This document shows, one piece after another, positions 1 through 8,871 of a stretch of DNA of 64,000 bases. This stretch comes from Pyrinomonas methylaliphatogenes. Its GTDB lineage: Bacteria; Acidobacteriota; Blastocatellia; Pyrinomonadales; Pyrinomonadaceae. The translations under genes were made by a program, and so were the position numbers. How positions within the stretch are numbered: the stretch's first letter is position 1; every line of letters starts with the position of its first letter. The notes beneath the pieces are model-generated. The model did no database searches, had not been told where the DNA came from, and saw only the letters and a list, made by a program, of their open reading frames with translations. The stretch covers positions 310,001 through 374,000 of the forward strand of contig NZ_CBXV010000002.1 of the NCBI RefSeq assembly GCF_000820845.2. Reading direction: 5' to 3'.

Positions 1-567
1 TTCCAACACCTCGTCAGCGCTCTGCATGCGTATGCCGTGCTCCTCTTCGAGGATGCGGTAGAGCGAATCGCGCTCGAGATCGTACTGATCCAAGTCGGGG
101 CATAGATCGGCTGGGATGTAGTTCGACTCGTAAGCCATTGGCGTGCCGTTGGCCAAGCGCAGTCGCTCCAAATGGAAGACCCCTTCGCCGACTTCGATCC
201 CCAGTTCATTGGCGATCTGTTGCGTTGCCTTCTCGCGCTTGAGCAGGATCAGCTTCGAGCTTGGTTTCAGACCGCGCTGTCGCATATCCTCGGTGAAGCC
301 GACGAGGTTGCGCGTATGGACGTCAACTTTGCGACGGGCGACGAAGGTCCCGATCCCGCGTTCGCGATAGACGAGCCCATCGTGGCGCAAAGCGCGCAGC
401 GCTTGACGCGCGGTCATGCGGCTGACGCCGTAGCGCTCGGCCAGCTCCCGTTCCGAGGGGACGGGCGCGCCGGGCGCGATCTCGCCGCGTTCGATCATCT
501 GGCGGAGTTTTTGCTGGATCTGCGCGTAAAGCGGGATGTAGCTGTTGCGATCGAGCGCTTTTTCCAT
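1..567 (-). CDS. GntR family transcriptional regulator with UTRA domain (3' end outside window)
   Basis: The minus strand is open from an ATG at 567 to the window edge, giving 189 codons with the C-terminus missing. Residues about 10-75 form a GntR winged helix (YIPLYAQIQQKLRQMIERGE, then PSERELAERYGVSRMTARQA). From about residue 85 a UTRA ligand domain follows (LVGFTEDMRQRG, MAYESNYIP). UTRA-type GntR proteins (DasR, NagR/YvoA, PhnF) are cytoplasmic repressors released by phosphorylated sugars or related ligands. It is divergent from a SIS-domain amino-sugar enzyme, so control of amino-sugar use is the likely role (inference). Recognition of the family is firm; the effector is not known. Confidence 0.9.
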   Translation of the reverse strand, partial: MEKALDRNSYIPLYAQIQQKLRQMIERGEIAPGAPVPSERELAERYGVSRMTARQALRALRHDGLVYRERGIGTFVARRKVDVHTRNLVGFTEDMRQRGLKPSSKLILLKREKATQQIANELGIEVGEGVFHLERLRLANGTPMAYESNYIPADLCPDLDQYDLERDSLYRILEEEHGIRMQSADEVLE

Positions 568-591
568 TACCCTTGCTCCAAGCTGAATAGC

Positions 592-601
592 GGACTATAC
601 C
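592..601. promoter_or_regulatory. Candidate GntR (DasR/NagR-type) operator
   Basis: The 10-mer GGACTATACC lies in the 124-bp divergent gap between the GntR gene and the SIS gene. It matches the core of the known dre half-palindrome GGTCTAGACC at 8 of 10 positions, and with the flanking bases 9 of 12. Position and regulator family fit an autoregulatory operator. This is one motif match, not a demonstrated site. Confidence 0.4.
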
Positions 602-691
602 ACGCCCGTTGATCATTACCATGTCGCAAGCGACCTGTCAACGGCGTTTGCGACGCGATATCTATTCGGTGAAAGGAGAGTCGAGGATAAG

Positions 692-1732
692 GTGTCATCT
701 TTGATGCTTCAAGAGATCGAAGAGCAACCGCGCGCGCTGGCCGAGACGATCCGCGAAGAGCGCGCCAAGGTCGAACGTCTCGGCAAGTTCTTGCGCGAGC
801 GCGATATCGACTTGATCATCATGGTCGCGCGCGGCAGCTCCGACAACGCCGCTTTGTTCGGGCGCTACTTGATGGAGATTCGGACGGGGATCCCGGTTTC
901 GCTCTCCGCTCCTTCCGTCTACACGCTCTACGGCGCGCGCTTGAAGCTCGATCGCGCTCTTGTGATCGGCGTTTCGCAATCCGGCGAGGGCGAAGACATC
1001 AATCGCGTGCTCGCGCGCGCCCGCGAGTGCGGGGCGTTCACGCTCGGGATCACGAACGAACCGACTTCGACCATGACGCGCATCGTTGATGAAACGCTCC
1101 TCATGCACGGCGGGCGCGAGCAATCGGTGGCGGCGACCAAGACCTACACGGGCCAGATGATGCTCTTCTACATGCTGGCCGAAGCGTTGACCGATGGGGC
1201 TACGCCGAAGCTCGATTTCGAGAAGATCCCGGAATACGTCGCCCGCGCTCTCGCGTTACGCCCCATAGTCGAAGAACTCGTCGCGCGCTACGTCTTCATG
1301 GAGAATTGCGTCGTCGTCGGTCGCGGCTTAAGCTATGCGAACGCTTATGAACTCGCTTTGAAGCTGATGGAGACATGCTACGTCGTCGCCGAAAGATTCT
1401 CCTCGGCTGACTTCTTCCACGGACCTCTTGCGATCGTCGAACGCCATTTTCCGATCATTCTGTTTGCGCCTCCCGGGGTCACGCTTCCCGGCGTGATGAG
1501 TCTGCTCGAGCGGCTGCGCGAGCTGCGCGCCGACACGCTGGCCATCACGAGCGAGCGCGCGGTGGCGGAGCTTTGCACGCGCTCCATCAGAATGCCTGAA
1601 GAGTTGAATGAATTTCTCGCGCCGATCCCATATATCGTCCCCGGCCAACTCTTCGCCGCGTTACTGGCGGAAGCGAAAGGGCTCGATCCGGATAAACCGC
1701 GTTCGCTCTCGAAAGTGACGCGCACGCTATGA
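692..1732 (+). CDS. SIS-domain sugar isomerase/deaminase, NagB-II (GlmS isomerase-like)
   Basis: This 346-residue protein has two SIS domains and no glutamine amidotransferase domain, the architecture of NagB-II glucosamine-6-phosphate deaminases and AgaS-like enzymes. Visible sugar-phosphate motifs are ARGSSDNAALFGRYL (about 46-60), VSQSGEGEDI (94-103), EQSVAATKTYTGQ (about 143-155) and HGPLAIVE in the second half. The expected reaction is glucosamine-6-phosphate to fructose-6-phosphate plus ammonia in the cytosol. The divergent UTRA regulator supports amino-sugar catabolism. I chose the GTG at 692, with GAGG at 683-686; an in-frame ATG at 704 is possible. A keto-amine deglycase of the same fold cannot be excluded. 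Confidence 0.85.
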   Translation: MSSLMLQEIEEQPRALAETIREERAKVERLGKFLRERDIDLIIMVARGSSDNAALFGRYLMEIRTGIPVSLSAPSVYTLYGARLKLDRALVIGVSQSGEGEDINRVLARARECGAFTLGITNEPTSTMTRIVDETLLMHGGREQSVAATKTYTGQMMLFYMLAEALTDGATPKLDFEKIPEYVARALALRPIVEELVARYVFMENCVVVGRGLSYANAYELALKLMETCYVVAERFSSADFFHGPLAIVERHFPIILFAPPGVTLPGVMSLLERLRELRADTLAITSERAVAELCTRSIRMPEELNEFLAPIPYIVPGQLFAALLAEAKGLDPDKPRSLSKVTRTL

Positions 1733-1852
1733 GCGGGCGCTCCCCTCGTCTCTCACGGTCGAGCAACGTAGCGCGCGTTGCGGCGCGCGGCAGCTTTCGA
1801 CATGTCGCGGGTCGTGCTAAAGTTCTAATCGGTCATCTGATTCGGGGTAATT

Positions 1853-2209
1853 ATGGCGCTTCCATTCAGTCCGGGCGACGATCTTGTTTTCCAACTGGAG
1901 AGCGCTTTCGCGTTGCTGCGTGTGCTCGCCGTCGAGGAGCGTGAAGAAGGGACGGTCTGGCACATCATGGCGTATGAAGATTTCTTCCCCGACATCGAAT
2001 CGGCGGAAGCCGCGCTCCAACGTCCCGAAAGTTTGACCGTGCGCGCGTCGCATCTGGCGCTGACCGATCGCGCTCTGAGCAAGACGCCGGCGGCGCGGTT
2101 GGGCAATCGTCCCGTGCAAGAGCGAGAGTTGAAGGCTTACCATGAATGGCGCGAAAAGGGAGGAGAAGTCTCCGATCGTTCAGTGCTGCTGTTGCTCGGA
2201 TTGAGATGA
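1853..2209 (+). CDS. Hypothetical protein
   Basis: This 118-residue soluble protein is not one I recognise. It begins [17 protein letters not shown] and has an alternating acidic/hydrophobic N-terminal half and a basic C-terminal part ending LLLLGLR. It has no signal peptide or membrane segment. A purine-rich GGGG stretch precedes the ATG, and codon use resembles the neighbours. It ends 25 bp before msrA on the same strand, so the two may be co-transcribed. No function is proposed. Confidence 0.6.
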   Translation: MALPFSPGDDLVFQLESAFALLRVLAVEEREEGTVWHIMAYEDFFPDIESAEAALQRPESLTVRASHLALTDRALSKTPAARLGNRPVQERELKAYHEWREKGGEVSDRSVLLLLGLR

Positions 2210-2234
2210 TCGAGGGCGCTTTGGAAGGAGGGGC

Positions 2235-2777
2235 ATGTCTGTAAACGGAGAACTGGCGACATTGGCGGGCGGTTGCTTCTGGTGCCTAGAGGCCGTCTTC
2301 AGCGAAGTCCGCGGCGTCGAGCGCGTCATCTCGGGCTACACCGGCGGCCACGTTCCCAACCCGACTTATCAGCAGGTGTGCACGGGCATGACCGGGCACG
2401 CTGAAGCTGTGCAAATCACCTTCGATCCACAACAGATCTCGTACAAAGAGCTTCTGGAGATCTTCTTCGCCATTCACGATCCGACCACATTGAATCGCCA
2501 AGGCGCAGACATCGGCACTCAGTATCGTTCGGCCATCTTCTATCACTCACCTGAACAACGGGAGATAGCCGAAGAGATGATCGCCGCGCTCGAACGGGCG
2601 CAAGTGTGGGATCGCCCGATCGTCACGGAGATCGCGCCCGCCGCCGCTTTCTATCCAGCCGAGGATTATCATCAAGGATATTTCCGCAAGAATCCGGATC
2701 AGCCCTACTGTCAGGTGGTCGTGGCGCCAAAGGTCGCGAAGCTGCGCGCGAAGTTTCGCGACAAGCTGAAATCTTGA
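2235..2777 (+). CDS. msrA: Peptide-methionine (S)-S-oxide reductase MsrA
   Basis: The protein reduces methionine-S-sulfoxide in proteins and free methionine, repairing oxidative damage in the cytosol. At 180 residues it has the usual length. The catalytic signature GCFWC is at residues 13-17 with nucleophile Cys14. The substrate-site motif EDYHQGY lies at 143-149 and a possible resolving Cys at 159. A strong GGAAGGAGGGG ribosome site sits just before the ATG. Its end is 6 bp from the end of the convergent DUF1080 gene. Identification is secure. Confidence 0.97.
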   Translation: MSVNGELATLAGGCFWCLEAVFSEVRGVERVISGYTGGHVPNPTYQQVCTGMTGHAEAVQITFDPQQISYKELLEIFFAIHDPTTLNRQGADIGTQYRSAIFYHSPEQREIAEEMIAALERAQVWDRPIVTEIAPAAAFYPAEDYHQGYFRKNPDQPYCQVVVAPKVAKLRAKFRDKLKS

Positions 2778-2783
2778 CGGCGG

Positions 2784-3497
2784 TCACAAGCGTCGGATGC
2801 GAATCTTTCGAAAATAGACCTCCTCGCCATGATGCTGCAGCGCGATGTGTCCCTCTCTCGCCTTGGCGAAATGGGGCATATCTTTGAACTTGCTCTGCGC
2901 GATCAACCTCTGCAGTTCGGGGCTGCCAAGCCGATACTCGACTATCTTCCGACCGTTCAACCAATGCTCGACGTGCCCATCCTTGACGATCAGACGAATC
3001 TTGTTGTACTGCCCGACCGGCATTAGGGCCTTGTCAGCCGAAGGCGCGATCAAATCGTAGAGCGCTCCGGCAGAGGTTTTGGGGTTCTTCCCATCAGGAT
3101 GCCTCTCGTCATCGAGGATTTGCATCTCTGGACCGGTGCGCCACGAATCCGGCTCGTCCTCCGTCACCAGATAGATGATGCCGGAATTTCCTCCGGGCGA
3201 GACGCGCCATTCGCATTCGAACTCGAAGTTCCTGAACTTCTCCTTGGTGATCAGGTCGACGCGATCCCCGCCGACGATGGTTTTCAAGGCGCCGTCCTCG
3301 ATGGTCCACCCACCGGTGGGGAAAGAGTCGCGGCGATACCCGCGCCAAGCGTCGGTCGATTTGCCGTCGAACAGGACGATCCAACCGCTTCCGCGCCCGC
3401 GCCCCTCGCTGCGGCGCTTCTTCTGCGCGTAGCCGTGCGCTTCGACCGAGCAAAGGATGAAAACGGCAGTCAACAGCAATCCAATTCCTCTTCTCAT
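2784..3497 (-). CDS. Secreted DUF1080 protein (3-keto-disaccharide hydrolase family)
   Basis: PF06439, also called the 3-keto-disaccharide hydrolase domain, forms a jelly-roll related to glucanases and acts on C3-oxidised glycosides. The 237-residue protein starts at the ATG at 3497, with AGAGAGGGG before it. It has a signal peptide (residues 1 to about 24, ending near HGYAQ) and then the family core: WIVLFDGKSTDAWRG, GGNSGIIYLV, GPEMQILDDERHPDG and GALYDLIAPS. An open frame upstream to 3785 runs inside the transporter gene and was not used. It is the last gene of the minus-strand sugar locus. Secretion suggests action in the periplasm or outside the cell. Confidence 0.88.
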   Translation of the reverse strand: MRRGIGLLLTAVFILCSVEAHGYAQKKRRSEGRGRGSGWIVLFDGKSTDAWRGYRRDSFPTGGWTIEDGALKTIVGGDRVDLITKEKFRNFEFECEWRVSPGGNSGIIYLVTEDEPDSWRTGPEMQILDDERHPDGKNPKTSAGALYDLIAPSADKALMPVGQYNKIRLIVKDGHVEHWLNGRKIVEYRLGSPELQRLIAQSKFKDMPHFAKAREGHIALQHHGEEVYFRKIRIRRL

Positions 3498-3547
3498 TTT
3501 CCCCTCTCTGTCTCGAAGATCGATTCGATGATGGACCGCGACGAAGC

Positions 3548-4921
3548 TCATGCGCCGCCGGCGGCGCGCGCTTCTTCTCGCGCCAGCGCCGTTTCGCCCG
3601 CGGCCAAGCGCCGCCGCTCGCGCAAAGCGAGCAAAACGTGGAGCACGGCCATGGTGATCGCCGCAGCGACGACGACGAACAACCCGGCGCGCAGATTGCC
3701 CGTTCCCTCGCCGAGCGCATCGGAGACGTAACCGACGGCGGGCGGGATCAGCAGCAGTCCGGCAAAACCGACGCCCATGACCCAACTCATCGCCGTGCCA
3801 GCGATGCGCGGCGCGATCATGGAAGCCAATCCGACCGACGTCGGAAAGATCGGCCCCATGCCGAAACCGGCGAGGATCAAACCCGCACGCACCATCGCAG
3901 GTTTGCTCGCCGTAAAGGCGATGATCAGCGCGACCGAAGTGAAGATGCTGGCGGCGACGATCAGCCAGAAGCTATTGACGCGCAGCACGCCGAGCAGAAA
4001 ACTCGACACCAAACGTCCGAAGAGCAGCGCGAACGCAAAGAACGACAGCGTTCGCAGCGCATAGGTGGCAACCGCCACGCCCTCGCGGCTCTGCTCGAAG
4101 AAGCGCGTCTGTTCTTCGGGCGAACCTTGCGCGATGATTCGCAGGCTCTCCGCGTTCAAGCCGGAATTGGCGAGGATCTGACCATCGCGCTGCATGAAGG
4201 TGACGACCCACTTGCCGACCGCCACTTCGGCGCCGACGTACATGAAAAGCGCGATGGCTAGCAACCAGAAGCTTCCGTTGCTGAGCAGTGAACGTACGTC
4301 TCCGGCCGCCGATCCGCTCTCGTGCCCGATGGTCGGGTAGCGCGGGAAGCTAGCCGCAACGAGCAGCAGCACGGTCAAACCGGCCAGCGTCCAGAAGACC
4401 ATCTGCACGCCGCCCTGTTGCTGGATGCGCTGGACCACCAGCGGCAGCGCCGCCAATCCCAGCCCGAAACAGATGTCGAGCAGATTGAGCGCAGCATTGC
4501 GCCACGACTCGGCGACGTCGGCCACCAGCGCGTGGCCCGCGGCGACGATGGCGTTGGCTCCCATGCCGAGCACGAGCGAGCAGAGGAAGATGGGTAACAA
4601 GGCCGCTTCCGGCTCGACGCGCGTGACGACGAGCGCGAACCCAACCATCGATAGCAACACCAAGACGGAGCCGAGCGCGAGCGCGATCTTGCGCCCGAGC
4701 CGGTCCATGACGGGGCCGCTCACGATGTAGGCGACCACCGCCCCGATGGCGTTGATCAGCAGAAAGGTGCCGACGTCACTATCGGAAGGCAAGTACTGTC
4801 CGCGCTCCAGCGTCGGCAACACCGACCCCGGCAACGCTGCCAGCAGGCCGTAGAGAAAGATGCCGAAAAAAGCGACGACCATGAGAAAACGCGCGCTGAT
4901 TCTGTTGACAGTTTCGCTCAC
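3548..4921 (-). CDS. MFS transporter
   Basis: This 457-residue protein has about 12 hydrophobic helices and the major-facilitator motif A in the loop after helix 2 (GPVMDRLGRKIAL). The start is a GTG at 4921 preceded by GAGGAAG. A soluble segment around residues 235-275 separates the two halves. The substrate cannot be read from sequence. Its place between the dehydrogenase small subunit and DUF1080 suggests uptake of a sugar or a ketosugar cleavage product (inference). The 208 bp upstream hold no gene I can see. Confidence 0.88.
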   Translation of the reverse strand: MSETVNRISARFLMVVAFFGIFLYGLLAALPGSVLPTLERGQYLPSDSDVGTFLLINAIGAVVAYIVSGPVMDRLGRKIALALGSVLVLLSMVGFALVVTRVEPEAALLPIFLCSLVLGMGANAIVAAGHALVADVAESWRNAALNLLDICFGLGLAALPLVVQRIQQQGGVQMVFWTLAGLTVLLLVAASFPRYPTIGHESGSAAGDVRSLLSNGSFWLLAIALFMYVGAEVAVGKWVVTFMQRDGQILANSGLNAESLRIIAQGSPEEQTRFFEQSREGVAVATYALRTLSFFAFALLFGRLVSSFLLGVLRVNSFWLIVAASIFTSVALIIAFTASKPAMVRAGLILAGFGMGPIFPTSVGLASMIAPRIAGTAMSWVMGVGFAGLLLIPPAVGYVSDALGEGTGNLRAGLFVVVAAAITMAVLHVLLALRERRRLAAGETALAREEARAAGGA

Positions 4922-5129
4922 CTTCCTCGTCTCCTCTCTTCGTCGTTCGAGCTAATCTGGGATAGGCCGCCGTTTCAGCTCTTCGCTTCGCGCAGATCCG
5001 GTGCAAACCTGCGCGCCGTTTCTTCAACGACGGCGCTCGTCGCAAAGTCAGTGGCAGCGTCTCGCCGCGCCCGGCGAGCCTCGTCTTCAGCCGGCTATCC
5101 GCCGCCGCACTGACACGCGCCCGGCACGC

Positions 5130-5792
5130 TTATTCGATCTTCAGACCCAAAGCTTTCGCCTCGGCGCAACCCAGAAATTCCTTCTGGTAACGGTTGCCTT
5201 GGTACTGCAGATCCTGATGAATGCCGATCTCGGACGTGTAGTAGCCATCGATCGTCAGCGTCTTGATGGCGCGGAAGAAGCGCTCTTCCAGAGTCTGCTC
5301 GGCAGCGGGCTTGAACTCGTTTTTAGCTAACTCCTTGAGCAGTTCGATCTGTTGCGCTAATCGTAGATCGGCAAACCGCTCGTTGAAACGTTTGGTTGCC
5401 AAGCGATCGATCGCGACAAGGCCGTCGCGCCACAGGCGCTTCGTCTCTTCGTTGGCGACGCTCACCATCAAGTCGATGAACGCGGGCACTTTGGCTTCCA
5501 CCGCGCCGGGCGAGTGGTCGTCCGTCGGGATGATCAGGTCCGAGATGGCCGTGATCGTGCGCATCTCTTCTGCATTGAAGAAGAGCGGCTTGGATGGCAA
5601 CGGCGCGGGTGGCACTCCCGCCGCATAGCTGAACGGATTGGCGACCTGCGCTTGCGCGTTGGCCGGATTGTCGTAGATCGAGATGGTGGTTGCCGCCGCC
5701 GCGCTCATCGCCAACACGCGCAGCACGCGCCGCCGTTCGAGATCGACATCGTCGCGCTTGTCCACTGCTTCGTTGGTGAACTTCTCAGTCAT
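5130..5792 (-). CDS. Gluconate 2-dehydrogenase subunit 3-like protein (small subunit of a GMC dehydrogenase), Tat signal
   Basis: The 220-residue protein carries a twin-arginine-like leader (ERRRVLRVLAMSAAA, about residues 19-33) followed by a PF13618-type domain (FNAEEMRTITAISDLIIPTD at about 72-91, and GYYTSEIGIHQDLQYQGN near the end). Family members are the small subunits of periplasmic FAD-GMC dehydrogenases such as glucoside 3-dehydrogenase. Their Tat signal escorts the folded flavoprotein subunit across the membrane. Here the GMC gene lies two genes upstream and lacks its own signal, which fits co-export. The 3' end faces the MFS gene 208 bp away. Confidence 0.87.
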   Translation of the reverse strand: MTEKFTNEAVDKRDDVDLERRRVLRVLAMSAAAATTISIYDNPANAQAQVANPFSYAAGVPPAPLPSKPLFFNAEEMRTITAISDLIIPTDDHSPGAVEAKVPAFIDLMVSVANEETKRLWRDGLVAIDRLATKRFNERFADLRLAQQIELLKELAKNEFKPAAEQTLEERFFRAIKTLTIDGYYTSEIGIHQDLQYQGNRYQKEFLGCAEAKALGLKIE

Positions 5793-5817
5793 CTTTTGTG
5801 TTCCTCGGCCTTCGTTC

Positions 5818-6060
5818 CTAAAGTTTAGGGGCGAAGCGACGGAGAAAGTCGCGCCGCGACGCCTTTGGCTCGTTGATCACGCGCACCTCGGAGCAACATT
5901 CCGCCGCGATGCGCCGCAAATCATCGAGCCACTCCGGCGGGATCAAACAGGTTCCGTCGGGAAGTTGACGGAGCGTTCGCGCTGGATAAGCGCTCTCCCA
6001 CTCGACGAACACCCCCTGCCGATAAACCTCATCGAGTCCAATGACGGCGACGCGCACCAT
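5818..6060 (-). CDS. Small hypothetical protein in the sugar-oxidation locus
   Basis: This 80-residue soluble protein with no signal peptide starts MVRVAVIGLDEVYRQG and contains a CC pair (residues 55-56) and the basic end RRDFLRRFAPKL. AAAGG precedes the ATG. It lies 25 bp before the Tat-exported small subunit and 76 bp after the secreted unknown protein, all on one strand, so it is probably in the same transcript. I recognise no domain. Its size and position would fit an assembly or chaperone factor for the dehydrogenase, but that is speculation. Confidence 0.55.
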   Translation of the reverse strand: MVRVAVIGLDEVYRQGVFVEWESAYPARTLRQLPDGTCLIPPEWLDDLRRIAAECCSEVRVINEPKASRRDFLRRFAPKL

Positions 6061-6136
6061 CGCTCTTCAACCTTTGCCGCCGAATGAGCCGCGATTGAAA
6101 GAGACGTGTTGACTGGAAGTCGGACGTGCGGCTCTT

Positions 6137-7123
6137 TCAACGCGGCTCGGCGGACGAGGCTCGCGCGAGAAGTTGGTTCAATCGCGCAAGCTCCTCGTTA
6201 AGTCGTTCGCCCTCTCCCGCTTGCATCGCGCGTATCACACGACACATCGTTTGGTTGATCTCCTCGCCGCGCTTGTTGTCGCGCGACGGGACCATCACGC
6301 CGAGCTGATAGGTCGGCTCGGCGGCCCGCCTTCTTCCGCCGCCCCGCGCCGTGCGGGCTGGCCAGCCTTCCGGCAGGCGAAAGCGAAGGAAGAGGATCTC
6401 GCAACCGGTGGTCGCGCCGAGCCGCGCGCCGGCGACGGCAGCCGTCTGCACGGGCGGCGCCGTGATCGCTTCGGTCAGCGTCGTGCGCCCGCCCGGTGCG
6501 GTGGGCGTCTGCGCCGTGCGCGCAGTCGATTGCGTGGCCTGCGCTAGCTGGCCCAGTCCCGAAGCGCTTTCCGGATTGGCTGGCGCTTGTCCCGGCGGCT
6601 GCGCGGGATTCTGGCCAGCAGCTGGCGTGGTGGGCGTCACGGGCGCACGCGCAACGGCCTGTTCCTCTTCGGGTGGTCTGTACTTGGCGAGCGTGCCGCT
6701 GAGATCGACCGTCATGCGCACGAACGTGCGCTGGCCGACGACCGGCACGGCTTCGCCTTCCAATTCCAACCGCCCCCGAACGATGCGCGCCCCCGTCAAA
6801 CGCAGATCGAAGAACGGACGATCTTGCGAGTCGCGCACGGCGATGCGGTTGCCCCGCAAACTGCCGGTGATGGCGCGCACCGCCGCGCCCGAATCGTGAA
6901 CTGGCACTGCGCCCGGCGCGCGATGACCGCCGACGGCGATGACCGAACTGTAGGGTCCGGTGGGCGGGTAGTCGTTCGAGCTACGCAGATTCGTGCTGCT
7001 CGCTCTTTCGACGCGCGCCATGCGACCGCGCCGCTGCGCCTGCGCCGGGGCGACGTTGATCGCGGCGACGACCAATGCCACATAGATCCTCAACCAACGC
7101 CTTCTCATCCCTTTTCTCGCCAT
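6137..7123 (-). CDS. Secreted hypothetical protein coupled to the GMC gene
   Basis: The 328-residue protein has a cleavable signal peptide (ends near NVAPAQAQ, residue about 30) and a beta-rich N-terminal part to about residue 155. A low-complexity Pro/Ala/Thr/Gln linker (about 158-235) and a C-terminal domain with two Cys and a helical tail follow. The ATG is 13 bp after the GMC stop, and its GAGGAG ribosome site (7128-7133) nearly touches that stop, so translation is probably coupled. I do not recognise the family. Sitting between large and small dehydrogenase subunits, it may be an electron-transfer scaffold, anchor or substrate-binding partner (inference); it has no haem CxxCH motif. Confidence 0.8.
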   Translation of the reverse strand: MARKGMRRRWLRIYVALVVAAINVAPAQAQRRGRMARVERASSTNLRSSNDYPPTGPYSSVIAVGGHRAPGAVPVHDSGAAVRAITGSLRGNRIAVRDSQDRPFFDLRLTGARIVRGRLELEGEAVPVVGQRTFVRMTVDLSGTLAKYRPPEEEQAVARAPVTPTTPAAGQNPAQPPGQAPANPESASGLGQLAQATQSTARTAQTPTAPGGRTTLTEAITAPPVQTAAVAGARLGATTGCEILFLRFRLPEGWPARTARGGGRRRAAEPTYQLGVMVPSRDNKRGEEINQTMCRVIRAMQAGEGERLNEELARLNQLLARASSAEPR

Positions 7124-7136
7124 CTCGCTCCTCTGT

Positions 7137-8855
7137 CTAGAGACGCCCGGCCCGCAACTCCTCGACGGCGTAATCGCAAGCGCGCGCCGTGATCGCCATG
7201 TAAGTCAACGTCGGATTCTGCGTTCCGATCGAAACGTAGCACGCGCCGTCGGTGACGAAGATATTCGGGATATCATGAGCTTGATTGAACTTGTTGAGCA
7301 CGCTCTTTCGTGGATCGTTCCCCATCCGGGCCGTTCCACACTCGTGAATGCCTTGCCCCGGGATGCTCATCGGTCCGCGACTGATGGTGATCTCTTTAGC
7401 TCCGGCAGCCTCTAGCAGTTCGGCAGCCGTCTCACCCATATCGACCACCATCTTCTTTTCGTTGTCCTTGTATTCGACGTCGATGTGCAGGACTGGGATA
7501 CCGAAAGCATCGACCACGTCCTTGTTAAGGCGCACGTGATTCTCGTAGTAAGGCAAGACCTCGCCGAATCCGCCGAGGCTGATGCCCCACGGATGCTCTT
7601 CGCGCACGCGCCGCTTGAAATCGGCGCCGAAACCGGGAAGCGTCTTGGCATGTTGCCAGAGGGATTGACCGCTGCCGCCCTGATACCCGTACCCGCGCAA
7701 GAAGGGACGATCGCGCCGCTCCAGATTGACGAAGCGCGGGATGTAGATGCCGTTGGGCCGCCCATCCTGCAAGAGTGGTTTGGCAGGCAGATCAGGGAAA
7801 ATTCCCCGCGCTCCGCCGCCCATCAGGTGGTCCATCAAATAATGGCCCAGCACGCCCGACGAGTTGCAAATGCCCTCGGCGCCGTCGAGCGACCGCGAAT
7901 TTAAAAGGATGCGCGTCGATTCCAACGCGCCCGCGCAAAGGAAGATCATTCGCCCGAAGACTTCGCGATGCGCGCGCGTGACGGCATCGACATAATAGAC
8001 GCCCTTGGCTCGGCCCGTGTTGCGATCGAGCACGATGTGGCTGACCACGGCATCGGTGACGAGCGTCGCGCGTCCCGTGCGAAGCGCCGCCGGAAGCGTC
8101 GAATGGAGCGAGCTGAAATAGGAGCCCGTGTGACACCCGGATTCGCACCGCCCGCAGTAATGGCAAGGCTTGCGCGTGCCGAGCGCATCATCGAGCGGCT
8201 TGCGCGTCAGAACGGCGGTCCGCCCGATCGTCACGCGCAAGAACGGATTGCCGATCCTTCTGGCGTACGCTTCGACCCCGCGCTTTAACTTTAGCTCGCC
8301 GCACGTCATCGCCATCGGCGGCAAGAATATCCCGTCGGGCAACTGCGGCAAGTTCTCGCGCATGCCGCTCACGCCGATGAAGCGTTCGACGAGATCGTAG
8401 TAGGGTGCAAGGTCCTTGTATTCGATGGGCCAGTCCTCGCCCCACCCGTCGCGGCTCGCCGCCTTGAAATCGTAATCGGACATGCGGTAAGACTGCCGTC
8501 CCCACATCAGCGTGCGCCCGCCGACCTGTCGCCCGCGAATGTACAAGAACGGACGATCGGGCGGCGTCGTGTACGGATGCTCCAGATCGTTGACGAAAAA
8601 GTGGCTCCCATACTCGTTGCACGCATAGCAACGCGATTGGATCGGCTGCTTGCGTTCGAGCTCTTCGCGATTGCCGAAACCGCGAAAAGGGAGATGGTAC
8701 GGGAAGTAGTGCTGCTTGTAGTCGCGCTTCGGATCGATCTGTGGCCCGGCTTCGAGCACTAGAACATCGAGCCCCTTTTCGGCCAGTTGTTTAGCGGCCC
8801 AACCGCCCGTCGCCCCAGAACCGACGACGATCGCATCATAAACCCGCACACCCAT
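7137..8855 (-). CDS. GMC-family FAD oxidoreductase, large subunit (glucoside 3-dehydrogenase-like)
   Basis: This 572-residue flavoprotein has the ADP-binding GxGxxG (VGSGATGG, Gly12/14/17) and the C-terminal GMC motif with ECGTARMGNDP and ITDGA-like (VTDGACYVS) segments, ending near residue 565. Relatives oxidise sugars or polyols at the FAD and pass electrons to a cytochrome. Unusual features are a CxxCxxCxxxC cluster at Cys231/234/237/241 and a CxxC at 76/79, which suggest an iron-sulfur or metal site. There is no signal peptide, consistent with Tat co-export by the subunit-3 protein at 5130-5792. Substrate specificity for C3 of glycosides is inferred from the neighbours. Confidence 0.9.
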   Translation of the reverse strand: MGVRVYDAIVVGSGATGGWAAKQLAEKGLDVLVLEAGPQIDPKRDYKQHYFPYHLPFRGFGNREELERKQPIQSRCYACNEYGSHFFVNDLEHPYTTPPDRPFLYIRGRQVGGRTLMWGRQSYRMSDYDFKAASRDGWGEDWPIEYKDLAPYYDLVERFIGVSGMRENLPQLPDGIFLPPMAMTCGELKLKRGVEAYARRIGNPFLRVTIGRTAVLTRKPLDDALGTRKPCHYCGRCESGCHTGSYFSSLHSTLPAALRTGRATLVTDAVVSHIVLDRNTGRAKGVYYVDAVTRAHREVFGRMIFLCAGALESTRILLNSRSLDGAEGICNSSGVLGHYLMDHLMGGGARGIFPDLPAKPLLQDGRPNGIYIPRFVNLERRDRPFLRGYGYQGGSGQSLWQHAKTLPGFGADFKRRVREEHPWGISLGGFGEVLPYYENHVRLNKDVVDAFGIPVLHIDVEYKDNEKKMVVDMGETAAELLEAAGAKEITISRGPMSIPGQGIHECGTARMGNDPRKSVLNKFNQAHDIPNIFVTDGACYVSIGTQNPTLTYMAITARACDYAVEELRAGRL

Positions 8856-8871
8856 ATGATGCCCCCACCGT

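Noticed and set aside
2784-3785. Longer form of the DUF1080 protein with 96 extra N-terminal residues
   Set aside because: The extension is Arg-rich, lies inside the transporter gene, and the signal peptide and ribosome site mark the start at 3497.
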